36,839 nt of DNA from Acidobacteriota bacterium (GTDB taxonomy: Bacteria; Acidobacteriota; Terriglobia; Bryobacterales; Bryobacteraceae), in contig JAJYCN010000014.1 in the NCBI GenBank assembly GCA_021778335.1, forward strand, positions 1 to 36,839, read 5' to 3'. The first letter of the stretch is position 1, and each line of letters begins with the position of its first letter. The translations under genes were made by a program, and so were the position numbers. Positions 1-8,427 of this stretch are shown here, in pieces. Under the pieces are notes generated by a model. That model was not told the origin of the DNA and ran no database searches. It saw only the letters and a program-made list of their open reading frames with translations.

Positions 1-1105
1 TCGCACCCGTAGGTGTAAGCTTGCCCGAAGCCGGATCGACACGGAAGATCACGATCGAATCCGAATTCTGGTTCGCCGCGAACAGGTAGCGGCCCGTGGG
101 GTCGAGCGCGAAGTTGCGCGGCTCCTTGCCGCCGGTGTTGGCGCGCTCCACAAGGGTCATGTGCCCGGTAACCGGCGAGATGGAGAAGACCGAGATGCTC
201 TCGTGGCCGCGGTCGGAGGCATAGACAAACCGCCCGGACCGGCTGACGGCGATCTCGGCGGCCGTGTTCTCCTGCTTGAAATCGTCGGGCGCGAGTTGCA
301 TGGTCTGAAGCCTGGTCAGCGTGCCGGTCTTCCCATCCCAGGCCAGCGCCGTGACGGTGTGCGCCATCTCGCTGGCCAGATAACCGAAGCGGCCGTTCGG
401 GGTAAAGGCAAAATGCCGCGGACCGGCGGCCGGCGGACCATCGTAGGCCGGTGGCGTATTCGGCGTGAGCGTTCCCTTGCTGTCGTCGAAGCGATAAACC
501 AGAACTTTGTCCAGACCCAGATCGGCGGAAAGGACGAACTTGTTCCCCGGCGCCGCTTCAATCCAGTGCGCGTGCGGGCCTCGCTGCCTTTTGGGATTCG
601 CCCCTTTGCCTTGATGCTGGTCGAAAGACGTCGCTTCTCCGAGGCTTCCATCAGCCTTCACCGGATACACGATGACGCTCCCCGACCCGTAGTTGGCGGC
701 CATCAGATAGCGGCCGGCGTGGTCGAGCGAAATGTAGCAAGGGCCGTTGCCGCGCGTGGACACTACGTTCAGCGCCTTCAGTTTTCCGGTGCCCGCTTCG
801 ACGGCGAAAGAGTGAACGGAGCCTTCCCGGCTCTCGTCCACCGCGTAGGCGAACTTCCGGTTCGGGTGAACGATGACGAACGAAGGATTCGGCGTCGCTG
901 CCGCCAGGAACGGTTCCGAGACGGCCCCGGTCGCCTCGTTGAAACGCACCGCGTAAATGCCCTCACTGTGAGGCCCGGTGTACGTGCCGAGGTAGACGAG
1001 GCGTCCCCCGGCGGCGGGCGTTCCCGGCGCGGCAGCCCAAGCCAAAAGCCCAAGCCCGGAGCAGACAGACAGCGATGCCAGAATCGCCCGGCGGGAGATT
1101 CTCAT
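1..1105 (-). CDS. Lactonase family protein (6-phosphogluconolactonase-type 7-bladed beta-propeller), 3' end cut by window edge
   Basis: Manual reverse-strand translation from ATG at 1105: MRISRRAILASLSVCSGLGLLAWAAAPGTPAAGGRLVYLGTYTGPHSEGIYAVRFNEATGAVSEPFLAAATPNPSFVIVHPNRKFAYAVDE...NKFVLSADLGLDKVLVYRFDD...GRFGYLASEMAHTV... GRYLFAANQNSDSIVIFRVDPASGKLTPTGA. YVGTYT-like start and repeated propeller blades. Open to the window edge, so absent from the ORF track. Confidence 0.9.
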   Translation of the reverse strand, partial: MRISRRAILASLSVCSGLGLLAWAAAPGTPAAGGRLVYLGTYTGPHSEGIYAVRFNEATGAVSEPFLAAATPNPSFVIVHPNRKFAYAVDESREGSVHSFAVEAGTGKLKALNVVSTRGNGPCYISLDHAGRYLMAANYGSGSVIVYPVKADGSLGEATSFDQHQGKGANPKRQRGPHAHWIEAAPGNKFVLSADLGLDKVLVYRFDDSKGTLTPNTPPAYDGPPAAGPRHFAFTPNGRFGYLASEMAHTVTALAWDGKTGTLTRLQTMQLAPDDFKQENTAAEIAVSRSGRFVYASDRGHESISVFSISPVTGHMTLVERANTGGKEPRNFALDPTGRYLFAANQNSDSIVIFRVDPASGKLTPTGA

Positions 1106-2082
1106 TGCGGCGCCACCTCCACATTCACCGGCGCCTGCAGCGTGAAGTTCAACAGCGTTTCCGCTGGAATTTTCACCTGCTGGCCGTGCGTAAACACCTG
1201 GTAGCCCGCAACACCGCCGCCGCCCACCGCCGCGCCAATCGCCGCTCCCTTTCCGCCGCCGGTGATCGCGCCGAGAATCGCACCGGCCGCCGCGCCGATC
1301 CCGCTCCGTTCGAGCGTCTGCTTGCCGCGCGCCTTGCCCTTCACGTCATACACGTTGCTCTGCAGCGGCACACGCTGGCCATTTACGTTCATGCTGACCA
1401 ACTGCAACTCCAGGTTGCTCTGGCCCCGGACCCTGCCCGCGCTCTGCGCCTCGGCCAGACGAACCGTCACATCGGTGTGGCGCGGCACAACAACCTGGTC
1501 GTTCAACCGGATCGAATCGTCGAGCGATGCCCGGAATTGCTGGCCGGTCGAATTGGTCGCCGAGTCGACGCTGTCGATCATCCGGATCGTAATCGGCGTG
1601 CCGCTGGGAATGGTCACCGCGACGGGTTGAGGCGGCCCGCTCGCGCCGGGCCCGCCCATGCCCGGAGGATTGTTCGGCGATGCGACACCGCCCCCGCCGC
1701 CTCCGCCCCCGCCGTTGTCAGGCGGCCCGTTCTGTTCCGCGCCCCCGGCCGTCTCCCCGTTGATGCCGCGCCGGGCCGACGATCCTCCCGGCACCTTGAT
1801 CTGGTCGTCCACGCGCGCCACGCCCGGCGTGTCGTTCGCAATCTTTACCGCCTTCAGTTCAAGGTTCGAGTTGGGCACATCGCCGCTCAGGGTCACCGCG
1901 CCGTTCTGGACGGCTACGTTGATGTTCGTACTCCGCAGATCGGGATCCGAAAACAGTTTCGCCTTGATGTCGTTGGCCAATGTGTCGTCGCTGGGCTTTT
2001 TCGAACAACCCGTGGCAAGCGCCAACAAGGCCACCACGCTGATTGCCGCTATCTTGATGCTCCGCATCTGGTCCCCTACCAT
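1102..2082 (-). CDS. BON domain-containing lipoprotein with Gly/Pro-rich linker and C-terminal glycine-zipper segment (more likely start at 2067, MRSIKIAAIS...)
   Basis: Lipobox-like LALATGC; BON-like region NDIKAKLFSDPDLRSTNINVAVQNGAVTLSGDVPNSNLELKAVKIANDTPGVARVDDQI; linker GGGGGGGGGVASPNNPPGMGGPGASGPP; GAAAGAILGAITGGGKGAAIGAAVGGGGVAGY glycine zipper. Confidence 0.85.
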   Translation of the reverse strand: MVGDQMRSIKIAAISVVALLALATGCSKKPSDDTLANDIKAKLFSDPDLRSTNINVAVQNGAVTLSGDVPNSNLELKAVKIANDTPGVARVDDQIKVPGGSSARRGINGETAGGAEQNGPPDNGGGGGGGGGVASPNNPPGMGGPGASGPPQPVAVTIPSGTPITIRMIDSVDSATNSTGQQFRASLDDSIRLNDQVVVPRHTDVTVRLAEAQSAGRVRGQSNLELQLVSMNVNGQRVPLQSNVYDVKGKARGKQTLERSGIGAAAGAILGAITGGGKGAAIGAAVGGGGVAGYQVFTHGQQVKIPAETLLNFTLQAPVNVEVAPQ

Positions 2083-2283
2083 TTCCCTTGATGGATTGTC
2101 CGCCGGCGGCGCACGAGGTCCCGCTCGGTCCTTCTGATTCTATCCGAATCTTTCCGGGCCGCATCGATTTGTTTCCCGATCTCCACGCGGAAGAAATCCA
2201 AAATCCACCGAGCCTCGTATCCCTGGTGTTGTACCGCGAACCGGCCGCGCAGCCGGACGCGAATTCTTAACGGAGAAAACACC

Positions 2284-3138
2284 ATGCCGGACTCAATTCA
2301 ATATCCCGGACGCCGGAGCTTTTTCAAGACCGCGGGCTTCGCGGGCCTGGGCGCGACCGCCGTCCTTGCCGCCGGACATCTGAACCCCGCCAGGGCGGAC
2401 TTCGACACCGCCGCGCTTCCCGACGATCCCAACTCGATCTTCACCGCGGCTCTGATCGCCGAAGATCTGGCGACAACCTTTTATTACAACGGGCTGGTCG
2501 GCGGCGTCATTCAGGACCCCGCACTGGCCGGACCGGGCGGGAGCGCCATGGCGGTTTCGTCTTCCGGCAACGTGGGGAATGTCAACTATCTGCAGGCGGC
2601 GCTCAGCCAGGAGATCGCGCACGCCGGCCTGATGCGGTCGTTGCTCGGCGGAGCCTCGGCGGCGACGGATCCGTATCAGACCTTCTACTTCCCGAAAGGG
2701 ACCTTTGACGCGCTGGCCTCGTTCACCGGGATGCTGAACGCGCTCGAGAACGCCTTCATCGGCGCATATCTCGCCGCGGTCCGCCAGTTCGCCTTCATGG
2801 CCTCGCGGCCGGATATATACTACTTCAACAAGACCAACACGCACACTTTCAACCGCGACGATTTGAGTTACTTCGCCCAGGTGTCGGCCTCGATCCTAGG
2901 CGTCGAGTGCGAGCATCGCGTCCTGGGCCGCGTGATTTCGAACACGAATCCGGCCAACCAGCTCAACTACGAGTCGACAGACGGGATCGTGACGGTGTTC
3001 CACGGCCCGAACTCCGCCGTGAACGCGTTGCTGCCGTTCCTCAATCCGAGCACCGGCCCCGCCTACTCGTTCGCCACCGCGGTCGCGGATCAGAGCATGG
3101 TGTCGATTCCGTCCTCCGGCGGGCCGCCCAGCGAATAA
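2284..3138 (+). CDS. Tat-exported ferritin-like domain-containing protein
   Basis: N-terminal RRSFFKTAGFAGLGATAVLAAGHLNPARA Tat-like signal; helical ferritin-like ligands AEDLATTFYYNGL, LSQEIAHAGLM, ALENAFIGAYL, VECEHRVLGR; GGAGA RBS upstream of ATG. Confidence 0.82.
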   Translation: MPDSIQYPGRRSFFKTAGFAGLGATAVLAAGHLNPARADFDTAALPDDPNSIFTAALIAEDLATTFYYNGLVGGVIQDPALAGPGGSAMAVSSSGNVGNVNYLQAALSQEIAHAGLMRSLLGGASAATDPYQTFYFPKGTFDALASFTGMLNALENAFIGAYLAAVRQFAFMASRPDIYYFNKTNTHTFNRDDLSYFAQVSASILGVECEHRVLGRVISNTNPANQLNYESTDGIVTVFHGPNSAVNALLPFLNPSTGPAYSFATAVADQSMVSIPSSGGPPSE

Positions 3139-3182
3139 AGGCGCCTCGCGGGGAAGCCGCCGTCCCGATAAAGTAGAAGGCA

Positions 3183-5897
3183 ATGAAAAACGGCCAGGGC
3201 ACGGGACGGCGGACTTTCTTGCGGCAAGTGGCGGTGGGAGTCGGGGCGGCGCAGGCGGCGCCAGGGGCGGCACAAGCTGCACCCCGGCAGACAGGCGCGG
3301 CCTCGAAACCCGAGTTGTCTTTCCCCCGCAGGTTCACCGGGCAGCATCTTGCCCGCATCGCGTTTCCGTTGGGCGGTGTCGCCGCGGGCAGCGTAAGCCT
3401 CGGCGGGCGCGGCCAATTGTGCGATTGGGAGATCTTCAACCGCCCCAACAAAGGCTTCGCCCCGGACTACGCCCTCGCCTCGATCTGGGTCCAGACCGGC
3501 GGCGGGAAGCCCATCGCGCGGGTGCTCGAGTCGCGCATTCTGCCTCCGTATGAGGGCGCCGACGGGCTCGGCTCGAAGAACGCGCCGGGACTCCCGCGCC
3601 TGGCCTCCGCCACCTTCGCCGGCGAATATCCGCTGGCGCGCATCGAGTTTGAAGATTCCGAACTGCCCGTCGAGGTCAGCCTGGACGCGTTCTCGCCGTT
3701 CATCCCGCTCGACCCCGATGACTCCGGCCTGCCCGTCGCCGTTCTGCGCTACCGCGTGCGCAATCACGGCGGCAAGCCCGCGAGCGTGTCCATCGCCTAT
3801 TCGCTCGATAACCCGGTGCGCATGGCGTCGGCCCCGCACGGCGCGGCTACGGCCGAGCCTCACGACGGGCGCGAGAACACGTGGCGCACGGGAGCGGCAG
3901 CGCTGGCCGGCTTCGAGATGAGCAACAGCGCGCTCGATGGGTCCCATCCGATGCGCGGCACGCTGGCGCTCGCGGTAATGACGCCCGCCGGCGCCACTGT
4001 CACGCACTGGTCCGGTTGGCCGCGGGGGCGCTGGTGGAACTCGCCGCTGCATTTCTGGGATCGCTTCTCGGCCGCGGGACAACTCGACGGCGAACCGGAG
4101 CACCCCGGACTCACCGCCGCGCTCTGCCTGAGCCAGACCATCGAACCCGGCCACGAAGCCGTCTACCCGTTTCTTCTCGCCTGGCACTTTCCAAACCGCA
4201 CGCCGGGCTGGTGCGGCTGGTCGGCGCCGGAGGGCCACAAGGACACCGTCATCGGCAATTACTACTGCACACGTTTTGCCGGCGCCTGGGCGGCGGCCGA
4301 ATACTGCGCCGGGCATCTCGAACAACTCGAGCGCCGCACCCGTGCTTTTGCCGGCGCGCTTCGCGAAAGCACCCTGCCCGCGGCCGTGAAGGAAGCCGCG
4401 AGCGCGAATCTTTCCACGCTCGCCACTACCACGTGTTTCCGCACCGCCGACGGCGCCTTCCACGGCTTCGAGGGCGTGAACGATCAATCCGGCTGCTGCT
4501 TCGGCAACTGCACGCACGTCTGGAACTACGAGACCGCAACGGCGCACCTCTTCCCCACGTTCGCGCGTTCGCTGCGCGAGGCCGCCTTCGGCTTCTCGAT
4601 GGACGATGCCGGCGCGATTCACTTCCGCCAGCTCCTACCCGACGGCATCGCGCGCAGCGGGTTCGCAGCCGCAGACGGGCAGATGGGCCAGATCCTGCAC
4701 ACGTATCTCGACTGGCTGCTCTCCGGAGACGACGCCTGGCTGAAGGGCATCTGGCCGCGCGTGCGCAAAGCGCTCGAGTTCGCCTGGATCCCCGGCGGCT
4801 GGGACGCCAACCGCGACGGTGTGATGGAAGGCGTGCAGCACAACACCTACGACGTCGAGTTCTACGGCCCAAACCCGCAGTGCGGCATTTACTACCTCGG
4901 CGCGCTGCGCGCGGCCTCCGAGATGGCCCGCGCCGTAGGCGACAACAACGCCGCTGCCGGGTACAAGTCCCTGTTCGAGCGCGGCAGTAAGTGGGTCGAC
5001 GCGAACCTATTCAATGGCGAGTTCTACATCCAGCGGACGCGCGGTTTCACGGCCGATGAAATCGCTCCGGCGCTGCGTAGCGATATGGGTTCGCAGAATA
5101 CCGAGCATCCCGAATATCAGGTCGGGGAGGGCTGTCTGGTCGATCAACTCGTCGGCCAGTATCTGGCCGAAGTCGCCGGCCTCGGCGCGCTGCTCGATCC
5201 GGTCCATGTCCGCCGCGCGCTTCAGTCGGTGTATGAGTACAACTACAAACGCGCGCTGTATCATCACGAATGCGTCGAGCGTACCTTCGCGCTAAATGGC
5301 GAATCCGCGCTCGTCATCTGCGACTACGGCAAGGCCACGCGCCCCAATGTTCCTTTCCCCTACTTCGGCGAAGTGATGACGGGCTTCGAGTACTCGACCG
5401 CCGCGCACATGATCTTCGCCGGCATGGAAAAAGAAGGCGTCGAGTGCATCACCAACATCCGCGCCCGCTACGACGGCGAGAAGCGCAACCCGTGGGACGA
5501 GGCCGAGTGCGGGCGCCATTACGCGCGCGCGATGGCGGCCTGGTCGGCGGTGCTGGGTTTGAGCGGCTTCCGTTATCACGGCCCGGAGGAGGCCATCACC
5601 GCGGCGCCGCGCGTGACCGCGGCGAACTTCCGCTGCTTCTGGTCCGCCGCAAGCGGTTGGGGCGAGTTCTCGCTCGAGCGCGGCGCGGCGACTAACTTCG
5701 AACTGCGCGTAATCGAGGGGCGGCTTCCGTGCCACTCCGTCGCCGTTCCCACGCGGGCCGGCGCCGTGAAACTGGCGCTCGGAGATCAGGCCTTGCCCCA
5801 TACTGCACGCCGCGAGCAGGGCATGCTGACGGCGACGCTCAACGCCCCGGTGACCATCCCTACAGGCGGGCGGCTCACGCTGCGCATCGGCGCGTAG
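3183..5897 (+). CDS. GH116-family glycoside hydrolase (non-lysosomal glucosylceramidase/beta-glucosidase type), Tat signal
   Basis: GRRTFLRQVAVGVGAAQAA signal; RFTGQHLARIAFPLGGVAAGSVSLGGRGQLCDWEIFNRPNKG start typical of the GBA2/DUF608 family; CLVDQLVGQYLAEVAG matches the family (M)ADQLAG acid/base region. Confidence 0.88.
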   Translation: MKNGQGTGRRTFLRQVAVGVGAAQAAPGAAQAAPRQTGAASKPELSFPRRFTGQHLARIAFPLGGVAAGSVSLGGRGQLCDWEIFNRPNKGFAPDYALASIWVQTGGGKPIARVLESRILPPYEGADGLGSKNAPGLPRLASATFAGEYPLARIEFEDSELPVEVSLDAFSPFIPLDPDDSGLPVAVLRYRVRNHGGKPASVSIAYSLDNPVRMASAPHGAATAEPHDGRENTWRTGAAALAGFEMSNSALDGSHPMRGTLALAVMTPAGATVTHWSGWPRGRWWNSPLHFWDRFSAAGQLDGEPEHPGLTAALCLSQTIEPGHEAVYPFLLAWHFPNRTPGWCGWSAPEGHKDTVIGNYYCTRFAGAWAAAEYCAGHLEQLERRTRAFAGALRESTLPAAVKEAASANLSTLATTTCFRTADGAFHGFEGVNDQSGCCFGNCTHVWNYETATAHLFPTFARSLREAAFGFSMDDAGAIHFRQLLPDGIARSGFAAADGQMGQILHTYLDWLLSGDDAWLKGIWPRVRKALEFAWIPGGWDANRDGVMEGVQHNTYDVEFYGPNPQCGIYYLGALRAASEMARAVGDNNAAAGYKSLFERGSKWVDANLFNGEFYIQRTRGFTADEIAPALRSDMGSQNTEHPEYQVGEGCLVDQLVGQYLAEVAGLGALLDPVHVRRALQSVYEYNYKRALYHHECVERTFALNGESALVICDYGKATRPNVPFPYFGEVMTGFEYSTAAHMIFAGMEKEGVECITNIRARYDGEKRNPWDEAECGRHYARAMAAWSAVLGLSGFRYHGPEEAITAAPRVTAANFRCFWSAASGWGEFSLERGAATNFELRVIEGRLPCHSVAVPTRAGAVKLALGDQALPHTARREQGMLTATLNAPVTIPTGGRLTLRIGA

Positions 5898-5923
5898 GGC
5901 CAAAGCCGCGCTACGCTGGTCGC

Positions 5924-7300
5924 TTGGAACCGGCGCCGGAAACCGCATGGCTTCCCGATCTGCTCTACGACGGAGAATCGTTTCGCTCCGGCGCGGCGCT
6001 CGTCGTCTCCCAAGGACGCATCGTCCGTCTCTCCCGCGACGCAACGGATCTCGCCCAAGCCCGCCGCCTTCCAAACCGCGCGCTGCTGCCCGGCCTGGTC
6101 AACGCCCACTCGCATAGCTTCCAACGCGTGCTCCGCGGCCGCACGGAACGGCGCGGCGCGCAAAGCCGCGACACGTTCTGGACCTGGCGCGAAAGCATGT
6201 ACCATGCGGCGGAAAGGATGTCGCCCGAAGCCGTGTATCAGGCGGCCCGCATGGCGTTCGTCGAGATGCTGCGGAACGGCATCACCACGGTGGGCGAGTT
6301 CCATTATCTGCACCATCAGCCCAGCGGCGCGCCGTACGATGACCGGAATCTGCTGGCCCGCGCGGTGCTTCGCGCCGCCGCCGGCACGGGGATACGTATT
6401 GTCCTTCTGCCAACGGCTTATGCCCGCGCGGGTTCCGGGCGCCCGCTCGAGCCCGCCCAGCAACGCTTCGTCACGCCGGACCCCGAAGATTTTCTCGCCG
6501 ATACCGAGGCTCTACGCAATTCCCTGCCCGAAAGCGCAACGCTCGGGGTCGCGCCACACAGTGTCCGCGCGCTTCCGGTCGACTATCTCGAACACATCGC
6601 CGCCTACGCCCGCGCCAACGCGTTGCCGCTGCACATCCACGCCGCCGAGCAGCCCGCGGAAATCGAAGCCTGTCTCGCCGAACACAACCTGCGCCCGGTG
6701 GAACTGCTGGCAGCGCGCGGCCTTCTCGGCCCGCGCACCACGCTCATCCACGCCATCCACGTCACGCCGGAGGAGATTGCGCATCTCGCCTCCTCCGGCG
6801 CGCGCGTCTGCGCCTGTCCAACAACGGAGCGCAATCTCGGCGACGGAATCGTGGATGCGCGCAGTCTTGTTGCGGCCCACGTGCCCGTCTGCCTCGGCTC
6901 GGACAGCCACGCGCAAATCGACCTGCTGGAAGACGCCCGCGAACTCGAGTTGCATCTCCGCCTCCGAAGCCTCGAGCGCGCCGTGCTCGCCCCGGATTCG
7001 AGCGCAGGCTCGCTCGCCGCGCGCCTGTTCGCCTGCGCCACCCAGGCGGGAGCCGAAAGCCTTGGAATCCCGGCGGGCGTCGCCGACTTTTTCACCGTCT
7101 CGCTCGACGACCCCGCGCTCGCCGGCGCGGACGCGGATTCGCTGTTGAGCCACATCGTATTCGCCGGAGGCCGCCCCGCGATTCGCGATGTCTTCGTCGC
7201 GGGCAAGCCGGTGGTCGAGGACGGACGTCATCCTCTCGAAACCGAAGTTACACGCGAATTTGCCGCGCTGCAGCGGGAACTATGGAGCAGCGCGCCATGA
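5924..7300 (+). CDS. hutF: Formimidoylglutamate deiminase (HutF-type amidohydrolase); TTG start at 5924 preferred over the ORF-track start at 5729
   Basis: LLPGLVNAHSHSFQRVLRGRTE...DTFWTWRESMY...TTVGEFHYLHHQP...LHIHAAEQPAEIEACLAEHNLRPVELL...TLIHAIHVT...CPTTERNLGDGIVD...LGSDSHAQIDLLEDAREL: characteristic HutF motifs. Confidence 0.92.
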   Translation: MEPAPETAWLPDLLYDGESFRSGAALVVSQGRIVRLSRDATDLAQARRLPNRALLPGLVNAHSHSFQRVLRGRTERRGAQSRDTFWTWRESMYHAAERMSPEAVYQAARMAFVEMLRNGITTVGEFHYLHHQPSGAPYDDRNLLARAVLRAAAGTGIRIVLLPTAYARAGSGRPLEPAQQRFVTPDPEDFLADTEALRNSLPESATLGVAPHSVRALPVDYLEHIAAYARANALPLHIHAAEQPAEIEACLAEHNLRPVELLAARGLLGPRTTLIHAIHVTPEEIAHLASSGARVCACPTTERNLGDGIVDARSLVAAHVPVCLGSDSHAQIDLLEDARELELHLRLRSLERAVLAPDSSAGSLAARLFACATQAGAESLGIPAGVADFFTVSLDDPALAGADADSLLSHIVFAGGRPAIRDVFVAGKPVVEDGRHPLETEVTREFAALQRELWSSAP

Positions 7301-8427
7301 AGCCGGTTGAAAAAATCCTCCTCGACCTCGTCGCCATCCCCACCGTCTCGGCGCAGAGCAACGAGCCGCTCATCGACTATGCCCAAACATTCTTCGCCCC
7401 GAATGTTTGGGCGTTCCGCCGCTACCCCTACCGCGATTCCGCCGGGACCCTCAAGGTCAACCTCGTCGCGCGCACGCGCCGCCCTCCCCGCGCCCGCCCG
7501 GCCCTCGCGCTCGTCTGCCACACCGACACCGTCCCTTACGAAGCCTCCTGGCGCGAAGCCGTGAAACCCGTTCTCCGCCGCGGCAGAATCTATGGCCGCG
7601 GAAGCTCGGACGTGAAAGGCTTCCTGGCCTGCATCCTCTCGGCCGTCTCCGCGTTCGATGACGCCTCGCTCGCCGCGCCGCTCGAAGTGGCGCTTACCGC
7701 CGAGGAGGAAATCGGCTGCGTCGGAGCGAAACGCCTGGCCGCCGCGAAAGCCGTGCGAGCGCCGCGTCTCATCGTCGGCGAGCCGACCCGACTCACTCCC
7801 ATCTACGCCGGAAAGGGCTACGGCCTGGCGGAAATCGTGGTGCGAGGCCGCGAAGCCCACAGCGCGTTCCCCGCCGCCGGACGCTCCGCCATCTTCGACG
7901 CCGCCCGCGTCCTCGCCTCCATCGAACGCGCCGCGAAACGTCTCGAACGCCCGCGCCACACAGCCTTCGACCCGCCGCACGCCACCGTCAACGTAGGCCT
8001 CATCCGCGGGGGCACGGCGAAAAACATCATCCCCGGCGAATGCCGCATTACGGTGGAATGGCGCCCGGTCCCCGGCGAACCGCCCGACCGCGCCCTGAGT
8101 CTCATCGAAGAAGAATTGAACCGCCTGCGGCGCCGCGTCCCCGCGCTCGATGCCGAAATCCATCCGCTCCGCCTGGATCCGCCCTTCGAACCAAGCCAGC
8201 AAACCGAACTGCGCGACCTGCTCAGCCGCCTCGGCGGCCACGCGCCATCGACGGTCCCCTTCGGCGCCGAAGCCGCGCACTTACGCCCGAGCGGCGGGGA
8301 AGCGGTCGTCTTCGGCCCCGGCGACATGACCACAGCCCACCGCACCGGCGAATACGTGCCCGTTGCACAACTCCGCGCCTGCGTCCGCCATCTCCAGGCG
8401 GCGGTGGCTCACTTCTGCAAAGGTTAG
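7297..8427 (+). CDS. M20-family deacylase (acetylornithine deacetylase-like)
   Basis: LALVCHTDTVPYEASW, GRGSSDVKGFLACIL, EVALTAEEEIGCVGAKRL, VGEPTRLTPIYAGKGYGLAEIVVRGREAHSAFP. ATG at 7297 overlaps the hutF TGA as ATGA, with GGAG 9 nt upstream (7284-7287); the ORF track start is 7282. Confidence 0.88.
   Translation: MKPVEKILLDLVAIPTVSAQSNEPLIDYAQTFFAPNVWAFRRYPYRDSAGTLKVNLVARTRRPPRARPALALVCHTDTVPYEASWREAVKPVLRRGRIYGRGSSDVKGFLACILSAVSAFDDASLAAPLEVALTAEEEIGCVGAKRLAAAKAVRAPRLIVGEPTRLTPIYAGKGYGLAEIVVRGREAHSAFPAAGRSAIFDAARVLASIERAAKRLERPRHTAFDPPHATVNVGLIRGGTAKNIIPGECRITVEWRPVPGEPPDRALSLIEEELNRLRRRVPALDAEIHPLRLDPPFEPSQQTELRDLLSRLGGHAPSTVPFGAEAAHLRPSGGEAVVFGPGDMTTAHRTGEYVPVAQLRACVRHLQAAVAHFCKG
7381..7412. 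repeat. Perfect inverted repeat inside the M20 gene: 12-bp arms GCCCAAACATTC / GAATGTTTGGGC, 8-nt loop TTCGCCCC
   Basis: Read directly: gcccaaacattc-ttcgcccc-gaatgtttgggc. Confidence 0.95.

Noticed and set aside
1075-2091. 338-aa plus-strand ORF opposite the BON gene
   Set aside because: Antisense of a signal-peptide BON protein; R/H/A-rich shadow composition.
3090-4622. 510-aa minus-strand ORF opposite GH116
   Set aside because: Antisense ORF generated by GC-rich third positions of the GH116 gene; no recognisable domain.
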